DNA from: Cryphonectria parasitica EP155 | Taxonomy: Eukaryota; Ascomycota; Sordariomycetes; Diaporthales; Cryphonectriaceae | Length of the DNA: 64,000 nucleotides | Direction: 5' to 3' | Assembly (NCBI RefSeq): GCF_011745365.1 | Contig: NW_024468916.1 | Span: 467,630 to 531,629 of the forward strand | Shown here: piece by piece, positions 32,481 through 44,406 of the stretch | Numbering within the stretch: the first letter of the stretch is position 1 | Layout of the letters: every line of letters starts with the position of its first letter | Notes under the pieces: generated by a model | What the model saw: the letters and a program-made list of their open reading frames with translations, nothing else | Told to the model about the DNA's origin: nothing | The model's database searches: none | Position numbers and translations under genes: made by a program

Positions 32481-34772
32481 ATGCTCTGAGAAGAAAATAT
32501 TAAGCTTCAATCTAGCTAACTATTAGCAGAAAAGCTGGATTCAATAAGAGCTTCTTAGCAAGAAGAACTAGATAATAATATCTTCGAAATTCAGAAAGCA
32601 GATTTAAGCAACAATGCTACATTCTGAGTTTCAAATATCATTAAGTATAACTCTATGTTTAGCTAGATCAGTTCTAATTCAGAGATTGTTAATCTAGTAA
32701 CTAAAGCAGATAATAATGCTAAGAATGGAAATAGAGTTAATAATAATAAATATTTTATATAAGCAGCAGAGAAGAAGAAGCAAGAATAGAAGAAAGCAGA
32801 TAGAAGTAAGATATTTATACTAATTCCAACTAAATCAGTATTTCTAGCTTATAAAGAAAGTTGATTTCTTTTTGTTTATATTTCCTTTTTATTTGCAAAA
32901 TATATTTTCTTTTTATCTTTTCTATTCCATCTTGTATATTTTGCTGAAAGAGAAGAAATAAAATATTATCTGCTATTACTCGCTACAAAATACTATAAAT
33001 CTATTTAAAAATTTCAAAATATCTAATATAGAGCATATTAATTAGCTCTGAAGCTATTTTCATTATTCAAAAATTGCAGTATATTGGAATGCAATATATA
33101 AAAAATACAGAGTATTAAAGAAATACTGCAATCTATAAAGATCTCTTACTTTTATATATTATTCTTATTACTGAAATATTTATAAATATTATTTAATAGC
33201 TTTTTTCTTATTCTATTCAGATTTATATTATTTATATTATTCGCTAAAGAATTATTATTAAAAACAGAGAAAGAATCTTGAAATTGAATGAACTTAGCTT
33301 ATTTCTTGATACAAGATTCTATTATAGCCTTGCTCTTGCTTTTATTCTTACTGCAAGATATAAGTTATAGAGCTACTTGCTCAGATTTAGATATTTTCTT
33401 CTTAGAAGTAAAAGAAGCAGTATTCTTCTTGCTAATCTATACAGATAAAATTAGCAATAATCTTCTTGAATATTATAATTATAATTAGTTATAAAACTTA
33501 TAATATTCTATAAATATCATTTTCTTAATATAAAAGGAATTCATTTAATCTAATTATATATAATATCTTTATTCTGTATAAGCTTATATTAAGCTTTAAT
33601 AATATACTTAATATTAGTATTGAAGTTGATTTGAGAATCTATCTTAATTATATATTAAAAGCTGAATTAATAAAACGAGTACTAATGCTACAAGAAGAAT
33701 AATAATTAGTATATACTCAAATCTAATTAAGAATATTAGAATGAGAATCTTACTTATATACTGCACTTTTTAATATAAGAGAAGTTTTTAATATAATTAT
33801 ACTCAGATTCTATATAATAAATACAGTTGCTATATTTCTTATTGAAGAAGCTTTTTATTAAAATGCATTCTAGAAAAAGCTAGTTAATATTAATCTGCTA
33901 TTTCTGAATAAGCATACAAGCAATAGCATATTAATAAGAGCAGTAATTGCAAGAGATTAGATTATGCTGATTATAGAACTGAATAAGAAAAGAATTTACT
34001 TGCTTAGATTAGAAGAAGATATAAGTAAGATACTCGCTGAAAAGCTTTCAACTAGCTTTATACATTATAATAGAATTCAGTTTAATAGAATTCTTATTAT
34101 TCAGCTTTGCAAAATAAGCAGCAAAGCTAGAGCTTAGTAATAAATTATTTCAAAATATAATATTGCTTTGAATATTTTAAAAAATATATATTAAGCTAAA
34201 ATCTCTCTTAATAGTATTGAAGTTTATAATATCAAGAAAGTTAATATAAATATTCTTAAGCTAATAATAATTGCTGCTCTAAGAAAGAGGAATTGAAGAA
34301 GAAAATCAGATTCAGATCTTATTAATCTCTTAAAAAGCAGTATTTACATATAAAGAGAAAATAGCATTAGTAATAATTTGAGATATCTTAAGTATATTGC
34401 AGAGCTAAGTAAGAGAAGATTAATAGAAGAAGAAGTTATTATGCAAAGAACGAATTAAAAGACAAGATAAACTAAGGAAGAAATTATTGAATAGATTGCT
34501 GAAGATTAATAAGATAGCAATAAATAATAAATATATCTAATTGAATTATTATGCTTTCTATTCAGTTTATTGCTGAATAGCTTCTATTTAGCTAAGAATA
34601 AAGCTGTTTGCTTTATAATAAATAGAAAGCAGTAAATCATTTAAGTAGTTACTAAACAAAATAAATTAGCTATTCTATTTATACTTGCAGCTAGCTATTC
34701 TTCTTTCTTCTTCAACTTCTTTATAACTATTTTTCTTAAGCATATATATACACTTTTTTTTCTTTCTTATTA
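32481..34772. other. B4 pol tail and accessory antisense/sense frames
   Basis: Acidic pol tail up to a TGA near 32873, the spacer, then the region matching B1 7498-9120 with the Lys/Ser-rich antisense frame (33160-33470) and the cysteine-cluster/overlapping sense frames. A plus-strand frame at 33288-33488 is a shadow of the antisense one. Coding strand is uncertain, as in B1. Confidence 0.6.
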
Positions 34773-36944
34773 ATGCTGCTCCAAACCTATATACCAACAT
34801 CAGAGCAAATTATTAACTGCTCTGCTTACATAACATTATCTTTCTTAACAAATCTTCTAGCTAAAGCTATATTCTTCTCTATCTTTCTTTCTCAGTTAAT
34901 ATCCTCTCAATTCCTTAACTTTACATCTTTGCAAATCCCTCTTACAACTGCTCATCTTTTAACAAAGCTATTCTTCTCTTTTCTCTTTTCTTTCAATTCA
35001 GCAGCAATAGCCGAATTCAAGTATTCTCTATTCTCATCTATTCAGCATAGCTAAGAAGACTGAATAATCAAAGCTTACTGCTTTCGAACTATTTTTTCTA
35101 GAGCACTATATTTAATTAAAGTAATCAAGAGTTATTCGCTCTACTTTAGTCTAAGGAATAAAGAAAATTATCTAGTAGCAGAACTTATTAAGAAGTATTT
35201 TTCAGAATTATCTTCTTGCAAGTTATACTTATTTATAATCTTTAGTGCTAATTCTTTCAAATATCTTTTCAATATCTATAATCTAATTAGATTCTTAGAT
35301 ATAAAAGTTTCTCAAAATATTAGTCTATAGTATACTATAGCTATTTTTTGTTATTATACTTAGTATAATTAATAAGATATATTCTTAATAAAATGCCTTT
35401 GTATTCCATTAATAGCTTATTTATCTAGCTCTTCTAATATTCTTAATAAGGAAGATCTGCTCAGATATAAAGCTAGATAGAGATGCTTATGAGTTCTCTT
35501 CTTAGTTAATATAGCGATTTCAGCTTATATTCTATCTTAGCTTAATATAAAGATTGAAAAAGAATTTTATATTACTATATACAAATCTAGCAATATTCTA
35601 CTAGCTTATATAAGCAAGCACTATCTGAACAGTTAGCTCAGAAGTACTGAAGCTAATTAGGATTGGGATTTCAAGAATATTCCAATTATACTGCTAAATA
35701 ATAATTCGAATGCAGCTCTGCTCTATGCAATCAAACTGTTTTGCCTTCGAATTCTGAAATTTACTGATTTCTATTAATTATCTAGTAGCTATTTAAACTG
35801 AAAGCAAGCTTTCTATCTTAATTATAGAAAGATTATACAAAATATAAAAGAATAAAATACAGAAATAGCTATAATAAGCTTGCACTGCTAAGCTTTCTCC
35901 TATAAGCTGAAATACAGCAATTATATGCAATATCCTAATCAGCCATTAAGAAGAAATGCCTTATTTCAAGAATACAAAGCTGTATAAGTAAAAGCTAGTA
36001 GAGTACTGAATATAATCTACAAGCTGAATATTACCTTCTTTATAAGAAGAGTTGCAAACTTATCTGAACTATCTATTGAAAGCAATCTCAATAGGATAAA
36101 AAGGAATATATCAGCCTTTGCTCTGAAGAATTTCAGAGCAAGTAGAATATCCAGCTTAATTCCATCAAAACAATAATTCCAAGAGAATATAGCTTCAGCT
36201 AGCCTAATCTTGCATTTATTAAAAGAATGTAATATCAGCTCAGAGTTAAATCAATTCCTATCCAGAACTTCTACTGATTCTTACTCCTTTTTATCTTAAG
36301 AAATACTTATTAATTCAGAACCAATAATCAACCTATTAATGCAGCAAACAGCTAAGCCTAGATATACTACTAAAGCTTCATTGCATTAGAGACTAAGAAG
36401 CAGCAATATTATGCTTCCCAGTTTTCCTAATAAACCTTAGAAGCCTTATATATCTTTATAGAATAAGCTTTATAGCTTTAATCCTATTAAGCTCTTAGTA
36501 GATTTTTCGAACTGAATAGAGTTTGATTATGCTATTAAGATGGATATATATGAAGCGGATTGCAAAAGAATTCATTAAGTAAGAATGTAGAATCAGAAGA
36601 GAATTGCTGCTGCTGCTACTGCTCAAGCAGAGTTTGAAAGCAAACAGAAACAGAGAAGAAATCAGCATTAGAATCTAGCTAGATTGTGCTTATATTACAA
36701 ATAAACTGAAGATGAATACTAATACTTCTATATTGATTTGAATAATAGCTTAAGCAATAGAGAAAAGTATGAGAATTGAATTGAAGGGATAGTTTGGTTT
36801 GCAGTATTTCCTTTAGCAGTTTGCAATGAATTCTTTATTTCTTTACTTCATCTTCCTCTAATTAAATCTAGCATATCATTAAACTTATTGCAACTTTGAA
36901 AGAAAGTTGCTGGGAAAGAACTGTTGTAGTAGCTAGGGTGATAG
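34773..36944 (+). pseudogene. B4 ORF-X (unknown accessory protein, broken)
   Basis: Same frame and same length to the LTR as B1 ORF-X, starting at ATG 34773 and running to a TAG at 36942-36944 just inside the 3' LTR. The first 93 codons are free of stops. It has more RIP stops than B1 further on. The C-terminal third keeps the Ala repeat (36605-36630) and the WFAVFPLAVCNEFF-like block before the polypurine tract. Confidence 0.6.
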
Positions 36945-37247
36945 TTCGTGGAATATGGAGTATAGTGGATCAAGGGTTCTTATATATATAAAGAATACTA
37001 CTTACTTTTCAAATTCTTTAGCTATAGAAAAAAAAAAAAAAAAAAGCATTCTTTCTCTTCCTTTTAATTTTGAACTCTTTGAATAGGTCTAAGACAGATT
37101 TTTCACTCTGTTCTTGCATCTGTATAGCCTTAGTTTGCTGTTCTTATCTGTATAAGCATGCTTGGGTTGCATAAGCCTTTGCTCATTGCTTCAGCAGCTG
37201 TTTATTTCTTTTTCTTTCGAGGGCAACAGCGCCCTAGTTCTGGTTCA
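36922..37247 (+). repeat. B4 3' LTR (326 bp)
   Basis: TGTTGTAGTAGCTAG to CTGGTTCA, with the same length and A tract as the 5' LTR, followed by atag. Confidence 0.92.
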
Positions 37248-37251
37248 ATAG

Positions 37252-37711
37252 AATAAGCTTTATAGCTTTAACTCTATTAAGCTCTTAGTAAATTCTCCGA
37301 ACTGAATAGAATTTGATTATATTATTAAGATGGATATATATAAAGCAGACTGCAAAAGAATCTATCGAATAAGAATGCAGAATCAGAAGAGAACTGCTGC
37401 TACTGCTGCTGCTTAAATAGAGTTTAAAAGCAAACGGAAATAGAGAAGAAATCAGCATTAGAATCTATTCAGATTATGCTTATATTATAAATAAACTAAA
37501 AATGAATACTAATACTTCTGTATTGATTTGAATAATAGCTTAAGCAATAGAGAGAAATATAAGAATTGAATTGAAAGAATAATTTGATTTGCAATATTTT
37601 CTTTAGCAGTTTGCAATGAATTCTTTATTTCTTTACTTCATTTCCCTCTAATCAGATCTAGCATATCATTAGATTTGTTGCAACTTTGAAAGAAAGTTGC
37701 TGAGAAAGAAC
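37252..37711 (+). pseudogene. B2 ORF-X C-terminal part (broken)
   Basis: Resumes B2 ORF-X after B4. It matches 10812-11270, including the Ala-coding CTG/GCT repeat and the polypurine tract (RIP-altered to tgagaaagaac). Confidence 0.7.
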
Positions 37712-38030
37712 TGTTATAATAGCTAGAATAATAATCCATGAAATATAGAATACAGTAGATCAAAAGTCTTCATATATATAAAGAATACTACTTACTTTTT
37801 AAATTCTTTAGCTATAGAAAACAATAAAGCATTCTTTCTCTTCTTTTCAATTTTGAACTCTTTGGATAGATCTAAGATAGGTTTTTTACTCTGTTCTTGC
37901 GCCTGTATAGCCTTAGTTTGCTGTTCTCATCTGTATAGGCATGCTTGGATTGCACGAGCCCTTGCTCATTGCTTTAGCAGCTGTTTATCCCTTTTTCTTT
38001 CGAGAGCGACAGCGCCCTAATTCTGGTTCA
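37712..38030 (+). repeat. B2 3' LTR (319 bp)
   Basis: Same length as the B1 LTR. It starts TGTTATAATAGC and ends CTGGTTCA. The following atat is probably the RIP form of acat, judged from intact family A LTRs that read attacataacc at this place. Confidence 0.88.
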
Positions 38031-38568
38031 ATATAATCAAGAGTTAGGGTTATAACAGAGGTGGATCATTTGGATCATTAGTGAGCCAAGTAAGCCGGAT
38101 CATCTGAATCATTAGTAAGCCAGATAAGCCACACTGAAGAGCTGAATATATAAGAACATGTTCATTATTATTAGATAAACTATCAGAATATAGCTTTTCA
38201 GTTATCAATCTAAGTATTCATTTATTATATACTTAAATAACTCTAAAAGCGAATGATTAGTACTTATATGGATTACTTAGTTATATTTCTATATTTAGTG
38301 AATTTTATTTTAATACTGCTCTTGTTAGTATAAACTCTTTGTATACTTCAGATCTTTGAATATTGTAGTATAATTCTTTATATTTTGATAATTCTTATTC
38401 AGAAATAGTTTAGTATTAATTATTTGAATAATATAGAAATATAATAGCTTCTGCAATTCCTTTTTTGTTTATTTATTAGAATAAGCTAATTTAGCAGCTT
38501 TTTTAGCTTTAGAAGCATATTGAATAGCTTAAATAATAGTAGCTGCAGCAGCGGAGAATTACTGCTGC
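38031..38568 (+). mobile_element. A5: remnant of a plus-strand family A LTR and 5' end
   Basis: The 3' two-thirds of a family A LTR (telomere-like agttagggttat, a cassette with gatcat and agccagataagcc repeats, ctgaagagctgaatatataag TATA region), followed by the start of the internal region. It was interrupted by B2 on the left and by A6 at 38569, so it is the oldest layer in the window. Confidence 0.75.
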
Positions 38569-39044
38569 TGTTATGACCCATTCAGCATGCAGGTCACGGG
38601 AAAGATCCTGCTAACAAGGGATCAGGTATCGCAACTCAGTATCGGATAACAGACAGTATTACATAACCAGGGTTAGAGTTATGATGATTGCACAGTCGAA
38701 GAAGTCGATGATCAACTCTGTTGATTAGTTGAAGAAGTTAACGATTAACTCTATTAATCAGTTAAAGAAGTTAATAATCAACTCTGTTAATGTATACTGA
38801 AGAGCTGAATATATAAGAATATATTCATTATTACTAGATAAACTATCAGAATATAGCTCTTTAGTTATTAATCTAAGTATTCATTTATTATATACTTAAA
38901 TAGCTTCAAAAGCGAATAATTAGCACTTGTATGAACTATTCAGTTATAATTTCGTATTCAATAAATTCTATTTTAATACTGCTCTTATTAGTATAAACTT
39001 TTTGTATATTTCAGATCTTTGAATATTATAATACATTTATTATA
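38569..39044 (+). repeat. A6 5' LTR (476 bp)
   Basis: Starts TGTTATGACCC and ends at the ttattata that corresponds to TTATTACA. It contains the telomere-like agggttagagttat and a cassette made of three ~33 bp tandem units (38696-38790) built on gaagaagt..gatcaactctgtt. A TATA region (gaatatataag) is at about 38805. Confidence 0.87.
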
Positions 39045-39104
39045 TTTTAATAATTCTTGTTTAAGAATAGTTCAATATTATTCTCTTAAATAATACAGAA
39101 TATA

Positions 39105-41243
39105 ATAGCTTTAGAAATCCCTTTCTCATTCTTATATCAATTTATATAGAAGAATTTAATTAGCTAGATTTGCTTTCTTATTCAGCATATCAAAGAATTT
39201 CAGCTAAACTAGTATTAGCAAAAGAATATTATTTAAGCTCAGCAGAAACAAATTCAGCATAGCTCTCAGATTCTTATATATAAAAGCTATAAGATAAATA
39301 AGCTTATTATATATAATAGTACTTAGAAACTTTTTCAGAAATTTCTTATCTATTGCAAAGTATATTTCTTGTATAATATTTCTTAGTTTACTATAGAATT
39401 TGAAAAGATTATTCTTGCTAGAACTCGCTTTAAGAAGAATATTCTTATTTAATATAAACTTTTTTTCTATAATTATCTAAAATATACTAATAATTCCAAT
39501 ATATATATTAGAGCTATTAAGAAAATATTTAATTTCTTTAAAGATTTTAAAAAAGCTTTTAAGAATATTTTTAATAATTCTAATAAAGAATATATAGCAG
39601 CTAAGCAATTAATAAATCTTAAGCAAACTAAGTTAGTATTAGCTTATATAATTAAGTTTAAGCAATTTGCTATATAATTTCTATAAAAAAATAAGAATCT
39701 TATTAGATATTATTATAAGAAACTTAAGAATAAAATTAAAAATAAAATTGCAAAATAAGAATAATCTGAGAACTTTGCAGCATTTTCGAATATAGCTATT
39801 AGAATAAATAATTATTTCTATAAATAATAGATAGAGAAATCTAAAAAGAGAGAAAGCTAACTTATATAATAATTATAATCAAATATTAGCAAAAAATTTC
39901 AATTCCGAAGCTAGAATAAAAGCTTTTAATAAAATATAATATAGAATAGAAGTATTTATGCTAGATTTATAAAATTAGATGCAATTATAAGAAAAATATA
40001 TAATTAGAATTATTATAATTATAATAAATCAAGCTATATTGCATAAGATTATTGTTAGCTTAAAAAGCTTTAATAATAGAAATCTATTTTCAAAGAATAA
40101 TAGCTTAATATAATATAAGTATAGCAATCTAATTAGCTAAGCAAAAACATTTTCTTGAAGCAAGTATTAAATCCTATTAATTATAGAAATCTTAGCTGAA
40201 TATTCTGCTATAATAATAACTGCTTAATATATTTCTTAAATAAGAAAAGCTTAGAATGATTTCTGAAAGCATTACAAAAAAAGATTAAGCAATTAGTAAT
40301 AGAAAGAAAAAAACTAATCTATAATACAGTTCTGAATAATAGCAACTTAGATTGCTCTAGTATCTTTGAGAAGAAATTAGCTTTTAAAGAAAATAATAAA
40401 GAAAGATATTTCTTGGAATATTATAAATAATAATAAATAGAATAGCTCTTATAAGCATTTAAAGAAATATTCTCTAATAAGCAATCAAATAGTTTATTAG
40501 AGTTTATTAATAGTTTATTAAAGATTATCAGCTCTAATAAAGCAAACTTAATAATGCTTTATATTATACTTAATTTTATTAATACTTCTTATTATATTCT
40601 TATATATAATATAGAATATATAGTATATAAATTCAGCTTTAGAGAATTCTTTATCTATATTTCTATTTATAATATAGAATCAGTTTAGCATAAAGATTCT
40701 AGAATTGATTATATATACCAAGATTATTACAAAATTACTTGAATTTTATATATTAGCTATAGCTATAAACTATACTTTTCGGAAAAGATTAAATACAAAT
40801 AATTCTCAGTATAAGAATAGAAATAGATTATTCAAATTATTAAGAAATCTTGCATTAGATTTAGAGAAGTTCTTGAAATAAAGTATAATAATGCATATAT
40901 TAAGCTACTAGCAAACAGCTTTTGAAACTGTATTAATAGCAGAATAAAATAATAGCAGTATTAGATAATTAATTATATTATCTATATAAGTAATAAGATC
41001 TGTAATTAGTATAATAAGCAAGAAGCTAGAAAGAGATATTAGTATGAATAGTAATAAGCTAGAAAGCTTGCTTAGAAAGTAGTATAATAAGCTTAAACTT
41101 TAAAAGAAAAGAATTATTTGTAATAAGATTATAAATAATTAAAGCTTAAAGATTTCTATATACTATATATAACAGAAATAAAGTATATATAAAACTTGAT
41201 ATTTATATTTATAGAAATAAGTATAAAGCTTTATTAAATAATA
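39105..41243 (+). pseudogene. A6 gag and linker (broken)
   Basis: Starts at ATA-GCT (39105) where ATG is expected. The capsid core has IFNFFKDFKKAFKNIF and QLINLKQTKLVLAY. The zinc knuckle CX2CX4HX4C is at 40011-40052, with its cysteines and histidine now Tyr. A long polar linker follows, with a charged coiled-coil-like stretch (RKRYQYEQQQARKLAQK, about 41030-41085). It is very similar to the A7 copy at 60035-61067. Stops are RIP-type. Confidence 0.78.
41239..41243 (+). repeat. TSD taata of A2 (left)
   Basis: taata, matched by 58577-58581 after the right LTR of A2. Confidence 0.85.
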
Positions 41244-41694
41244 TATAATAAGCACTGCAGCAATCCGAAGATTCCTAAGTATACGAAGGGTTTATGCTAA
41301 CAAGAGCGGTATCAAAGTGTCAAGTCCTTGAATACGGAACCGTACAAGTCCTGATAAGCGATGCAAGTATTCACTGCCTTTGAGACTACTCAGTATATAA
41401 GACTGAATACTTAGATTAATAACTGAAGAGCTATGTACTGAATCTATCTAATGGTAATGAACGTATGATTATATATCCGGCTCTTCAGTATGGATCGCTG
41501 GGATCGCTAGCGAGTCTAGCGATTCAAGGTGTAAAGCTTGCTAGGATCGCTAGCGAGTCTAGCAATCCCTCCTCCTTTACAACCCTAACCCTGGATTACG
41601 TAATCCTGCTGAGTATCCAATGTTGGGTTGTAATACCTGGTTCCTTTGTTAGCAGGGCTTGTTCTGTAATCTGCATGTTGGATAGATTATAATA
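41244..41694 (-). repeat. A2 3' LTR (451 bp)
   Basis: tataataagcac to gattataata, the RIP forms of TGTAATGAGC and TCATAACA. The cassette at 41491-41580 has two copies of a gctaggatcgctagcgag-type unit beside acaaccctaaccctgg. Confidence 0.92.
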
Positions 41695-41786
41695 TTATCT
41701 CTCTTCTATCAGTTATTATTCTTAACAATCTTCTGTAAGTTTCCTAGCAAGTCTTCCGTATACATGATCTTGCCTTCCTAATCGAG

Positions 41787-42404
41787 ATGAATAATAAAGT
41801 TGCGAAACTGAAATCTTCGAATCCTCGTTCTGATAAGAAGAAGCAAAAAGGCTTTCTTCTTCAATTCATTCTTTCAAATAGTCTCAATATATATTCCTGT
41901 TCCTACTGTAACAGTTAGAGCTTGAAGTTGTGTATTATCTCTTCTTACAACTTATTCTGTTATTCGGAGTATGTTTTCTAGAATCGTGCTAAGTGCAATA
42001 TTCTGAAGCTGATGAATGCTGCTAAGCTTCTTCTTATTTCTACTCAGTACTAAAAGCTGAAGAATGAGATAGAAGAGTTGGAGCTAAAGTTAATTAAGCT
42101 GCATTAGCAAAAGAAGATGTGATGTGAAAGAATGTTTCGAGCTATTCATCGAGATCTTAAGAACTTTAAAGAGCTTAAGAAGGAGAAGGCTGAGAAGGCT
42201 GAAGCTGAGAGGGTGCATGCTGCTGCTGAAGTACAGGCTGTAATAGCTGAGGAATCTGCTGTTGCAGCTGGGGATTCTTCTTTCGAGGGTTTCAACTGAA
42301 ATTCCGTAGATTTGGGGAATTCTGTAGTAAACTGGTTGGATTTCTTGGAAAGTAAGATTTCTGAAGCCTCTAGGTTTCAGTTCGGGGCAGAGCAATCGTT
42401 CTAA
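41787..42404 (+). pseudogene. A2 antisense accessory ORF: cysteine motif plus coiled coil
   Basis: One plus-strand frame of 206 codons, antisense to A2, between its 3' LTR and chromodomain. An ATG opens it at 41787. An N-terminal basic part (RSDKKKQK) precedes a cysteine region starting SCSYC and continuing to NRAKCN. A charged coiled coil follows (NEIEELELKLIKLH; ELKKEKAEKAEAERVHAAA), then a short conserved end FEGFN..VNWLDFLES..FGAEQ. About seven stops, all RIP-type, interrupt it. I recall similar short Cys/coiled-coil proteins annotated opposite Gypsy elements in other fungi. Function is unknown; DNA binding is a guess from the Cys pattern. Confidence 0.6.
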
Positions 42405-43866
42405 GTGCTAGTTTCCTTCTTTTTCCAATACTCAGCTACTTTTTCCTGAGCATTTTTAACATTTTTCTGCAGTTTTCATGAATTTTCGCTTACTAAGTAA
42501 TCTTTCCATTTGATGAGATATTCTCTCGTACTATTCATATCTCTGTATTTAAGGATTTTCTCTATTTCATATTCTGATTTATTGTTTTCTACTTCTGCTA
42601 TATTATCTGCTAGTATTTTCTATACTGCTAGTTCTAGCAATAAGATGTGAAAAACTGAGTATATTCTTATCTTATAAGATAATGCTAGCTTATAATTAAC
42701 TAAGGAAATCTTTTGCAAGATTTTAAATAATTCTAACTTCTTATAATCAAGTTTGCTGCTAAGCTTAATTATTTTGATATTTTTTCGAAGTAGATAAGCT
42801 TTATCTTTCTTCTGTAGAATTGATTTCTTAATTTTTTTGGAATTTGTATATTATATTATTCGTTTCTGAATGAATTGTAATTCTAATTGAAATTCCTTCT
42901 GAATTTTCTTAATCTTCTTAATTCTTTTATTTATAGCTTCTGCATCTGCTTCTAATAGTATTTTATAATAAGCTATTAGATTATATTTATAGAATATAAA
43001 GAATAATGATTTCTTTATTATACTTATATCTATACTATTATAAGCAAACTATATAAAAGATAATAGATTAATTCAATTATTCTGTTTCTAATTAATATAA
43101 TATTGAAGATATTATTTAATAATCTGATTTATTCTTTCTATTTATTTATCTATTTATAAATGAAATGCTATAAATATTCTATAATATATTCTAAGCTATT
43201 TTATAAGCAAAGTTCAAAACTTTAAATTAAACTTTCTATTTCTATTGGAGATTACTTCTTCTAATATATTATAGTTAGCAATAATTATTCTAAGGAATAT
43301 ATATGCGAATTCTTCTGCTATACTGCTTTTCTTATAAGGAAGAAAGTAAGCATACTTACTTAGTTTGCAAACTATTACTAGAATGCTATTATATTATACT
43401 TTAGTTAAGAGTTCTTATAAGAGAAATAGCTTAGTAATAAAGTTTAGATTAATAAATTGCTAAATAATTATAAATACTGATAAAAGATATAGTAGTTTGT
43501 AAAGCTTATATCTTTCTGCTTTATTCTTCTTGCAGCTATTGCATTGTTGTAAAATATTCTCAATTCTTTTCTTAAAATCTGATAGATTTCAGTATCTTCT
43601 AATGCATTTGTAGATTGCTTTAACTCTCTGATATCTATATGCTAGTATACTGTATACATTCTTAATATAGTTATTTTATTCGTTCGGAATTATTAATTCT
43701 GAATTCTTCTTTAAAGATTTAATTCTGAAGATAGCATTTAGCTCTTTGTATATATTAATAAGATTTTCTAACTCATCTTGAGCAAAGATATTCTATATAT
43801 TCAAGAAATCTGTATTTCGATAGTTTGATTTTCTGCTAAGAGCATCTGCTTATTTATTTTCTGAGC
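42405..43866 (-). pseudogene. A2 chromodomain, integrase and end of RNase H (broken)
   Basis: Minus strand. The chromodomain (about 42405-42600) has EYLIKWKD and ENS motifs and an EYW.KKE-type tail. Integrase follows to about 43800, with WQSINLDFI-type and catalytic blocks mutated. The RNase H ADALS end lies at about 43840-43860. It is broken by A3 at ttttg and resumes at 51290. Confidence 0.82.
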
Positions 43867-43871
43867 TTTTG
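43867..43871 (+). repeat. TSD ttttg of A3 (left)
   Basis: Matched by 51285-51289. The empty site is visible in A1 near 1510 (gagcttttgcag). Confidence 0.9.
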
Positions 43872-44314
43872 TATAATGAGCACTGTAGCAATCCGAAGAT
43901 TCCTAAGTATATAAGAGGTTTTATGCTAATAAGAGCAGTATCAAAGTATCAAGTCCTTGAATACGGAACTGTACAAGTTCTGATGAGCAATGCAAGTATT
44001 CATTGCCTTTGGAGCTACTCAGTATAGAAGACTGAATACTTAGATTAACAACTGAAGAACTATCTAAAGGAAATCTATTTAATAGTAGGAAATGTAAATC
44101 TTTATATACTTGGTTCTTCAGTCCGGATAGATAGGATTGATATTAATTCTATTAATTTCTTTATTAACGGGATAAATGTTAATTATATCTATCCGCTAAT
44201 AACCCTAACTCTTGATTATGTAATCAATGCTTTATCAGAACGTTGAGTTCTTGATACCTGGTCTCTGTTACTTGTGACCTGTTCTGTGACCTGCATGTTG
44301 GATGAGTCATAACA
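43872..44314 (-). repeat. A3 3' LTR (443 bp)
   Basis: tataatgagcac to tgagtcataaca. The cassette (44121-44206) is bounded by a 10 bp inverted repeat, cggatagata and tatctatccg. The telomere-like motif is reduced to aaccctaactcttg. Confidence 0.94.
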
Positions 44315-44334
44315 TCATTCCCCTCTTATCAGTC
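44315..44334 (-). other. A3 polypurine tract
   Basis: Plus-strand tcattcccctcttatcag next to the LTR, which is gataagaggggaatga on the element strand. It is the expected primer for second-strand synthesis. Element T has a related sequence at the same place. Confidence 0.75.
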
Positions 44335-44406
44335 GTTGTTCCCAACGATCTTTTGTAAGTATTCTAGCAAATCCTCTGTATACATGATCTTGCCTTCCTA
44401 ATTGAG

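Larger units (their letters stand above)
23194..37247 (+). mobile_element. B4: full-length family B element carrying recombined LTRs
   Basis: LTR-to-LTR unit with 326 bp LTRs at 23194-23519 and 36922-37247, flanked by atag (23190-23193 and 37248-37251). Both LTRs carry the same long A tract after GCTATAG, confirming that they are a pair. Removing the extra LTRs and the duplicated 754 bp leaves about 12.3 kb, the best estimate of full family B length. All coding parts are RIP-mutated. Confidence 0.9.
11590..38030 (+). mobile_element. B2: family B Gypsy element, host of B1, S, B3 and B4
   Basis: An old, strongly RIP-mutated element whose 5' LTR, gag and protease lie left of the window beyond B1. 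Its own sequence is 11590-16579 (minus the solo LTR), 20603-23193 and 37252-38030. Continuity across each interruption is shown by restored alignment to B1 and B4 and by TSDs (attta, atat, atag). It ends with its own 3' LTR at 37712-38030 and is inserted in the LTR of A5. Confidence 0.87.
38569..41243 (+). mobile_element. A6: plus-strand family A element, 5' part (interrupted by A2)
   Basis: LTR, gag and gag-pol linker. It continues at 58577-59525 after the A2 insertion, with TSD taata at 41239-41243 and 58577-58581. It is heavily RIP-mutated. The later part is cut again by A7. Confidence 0.87.
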
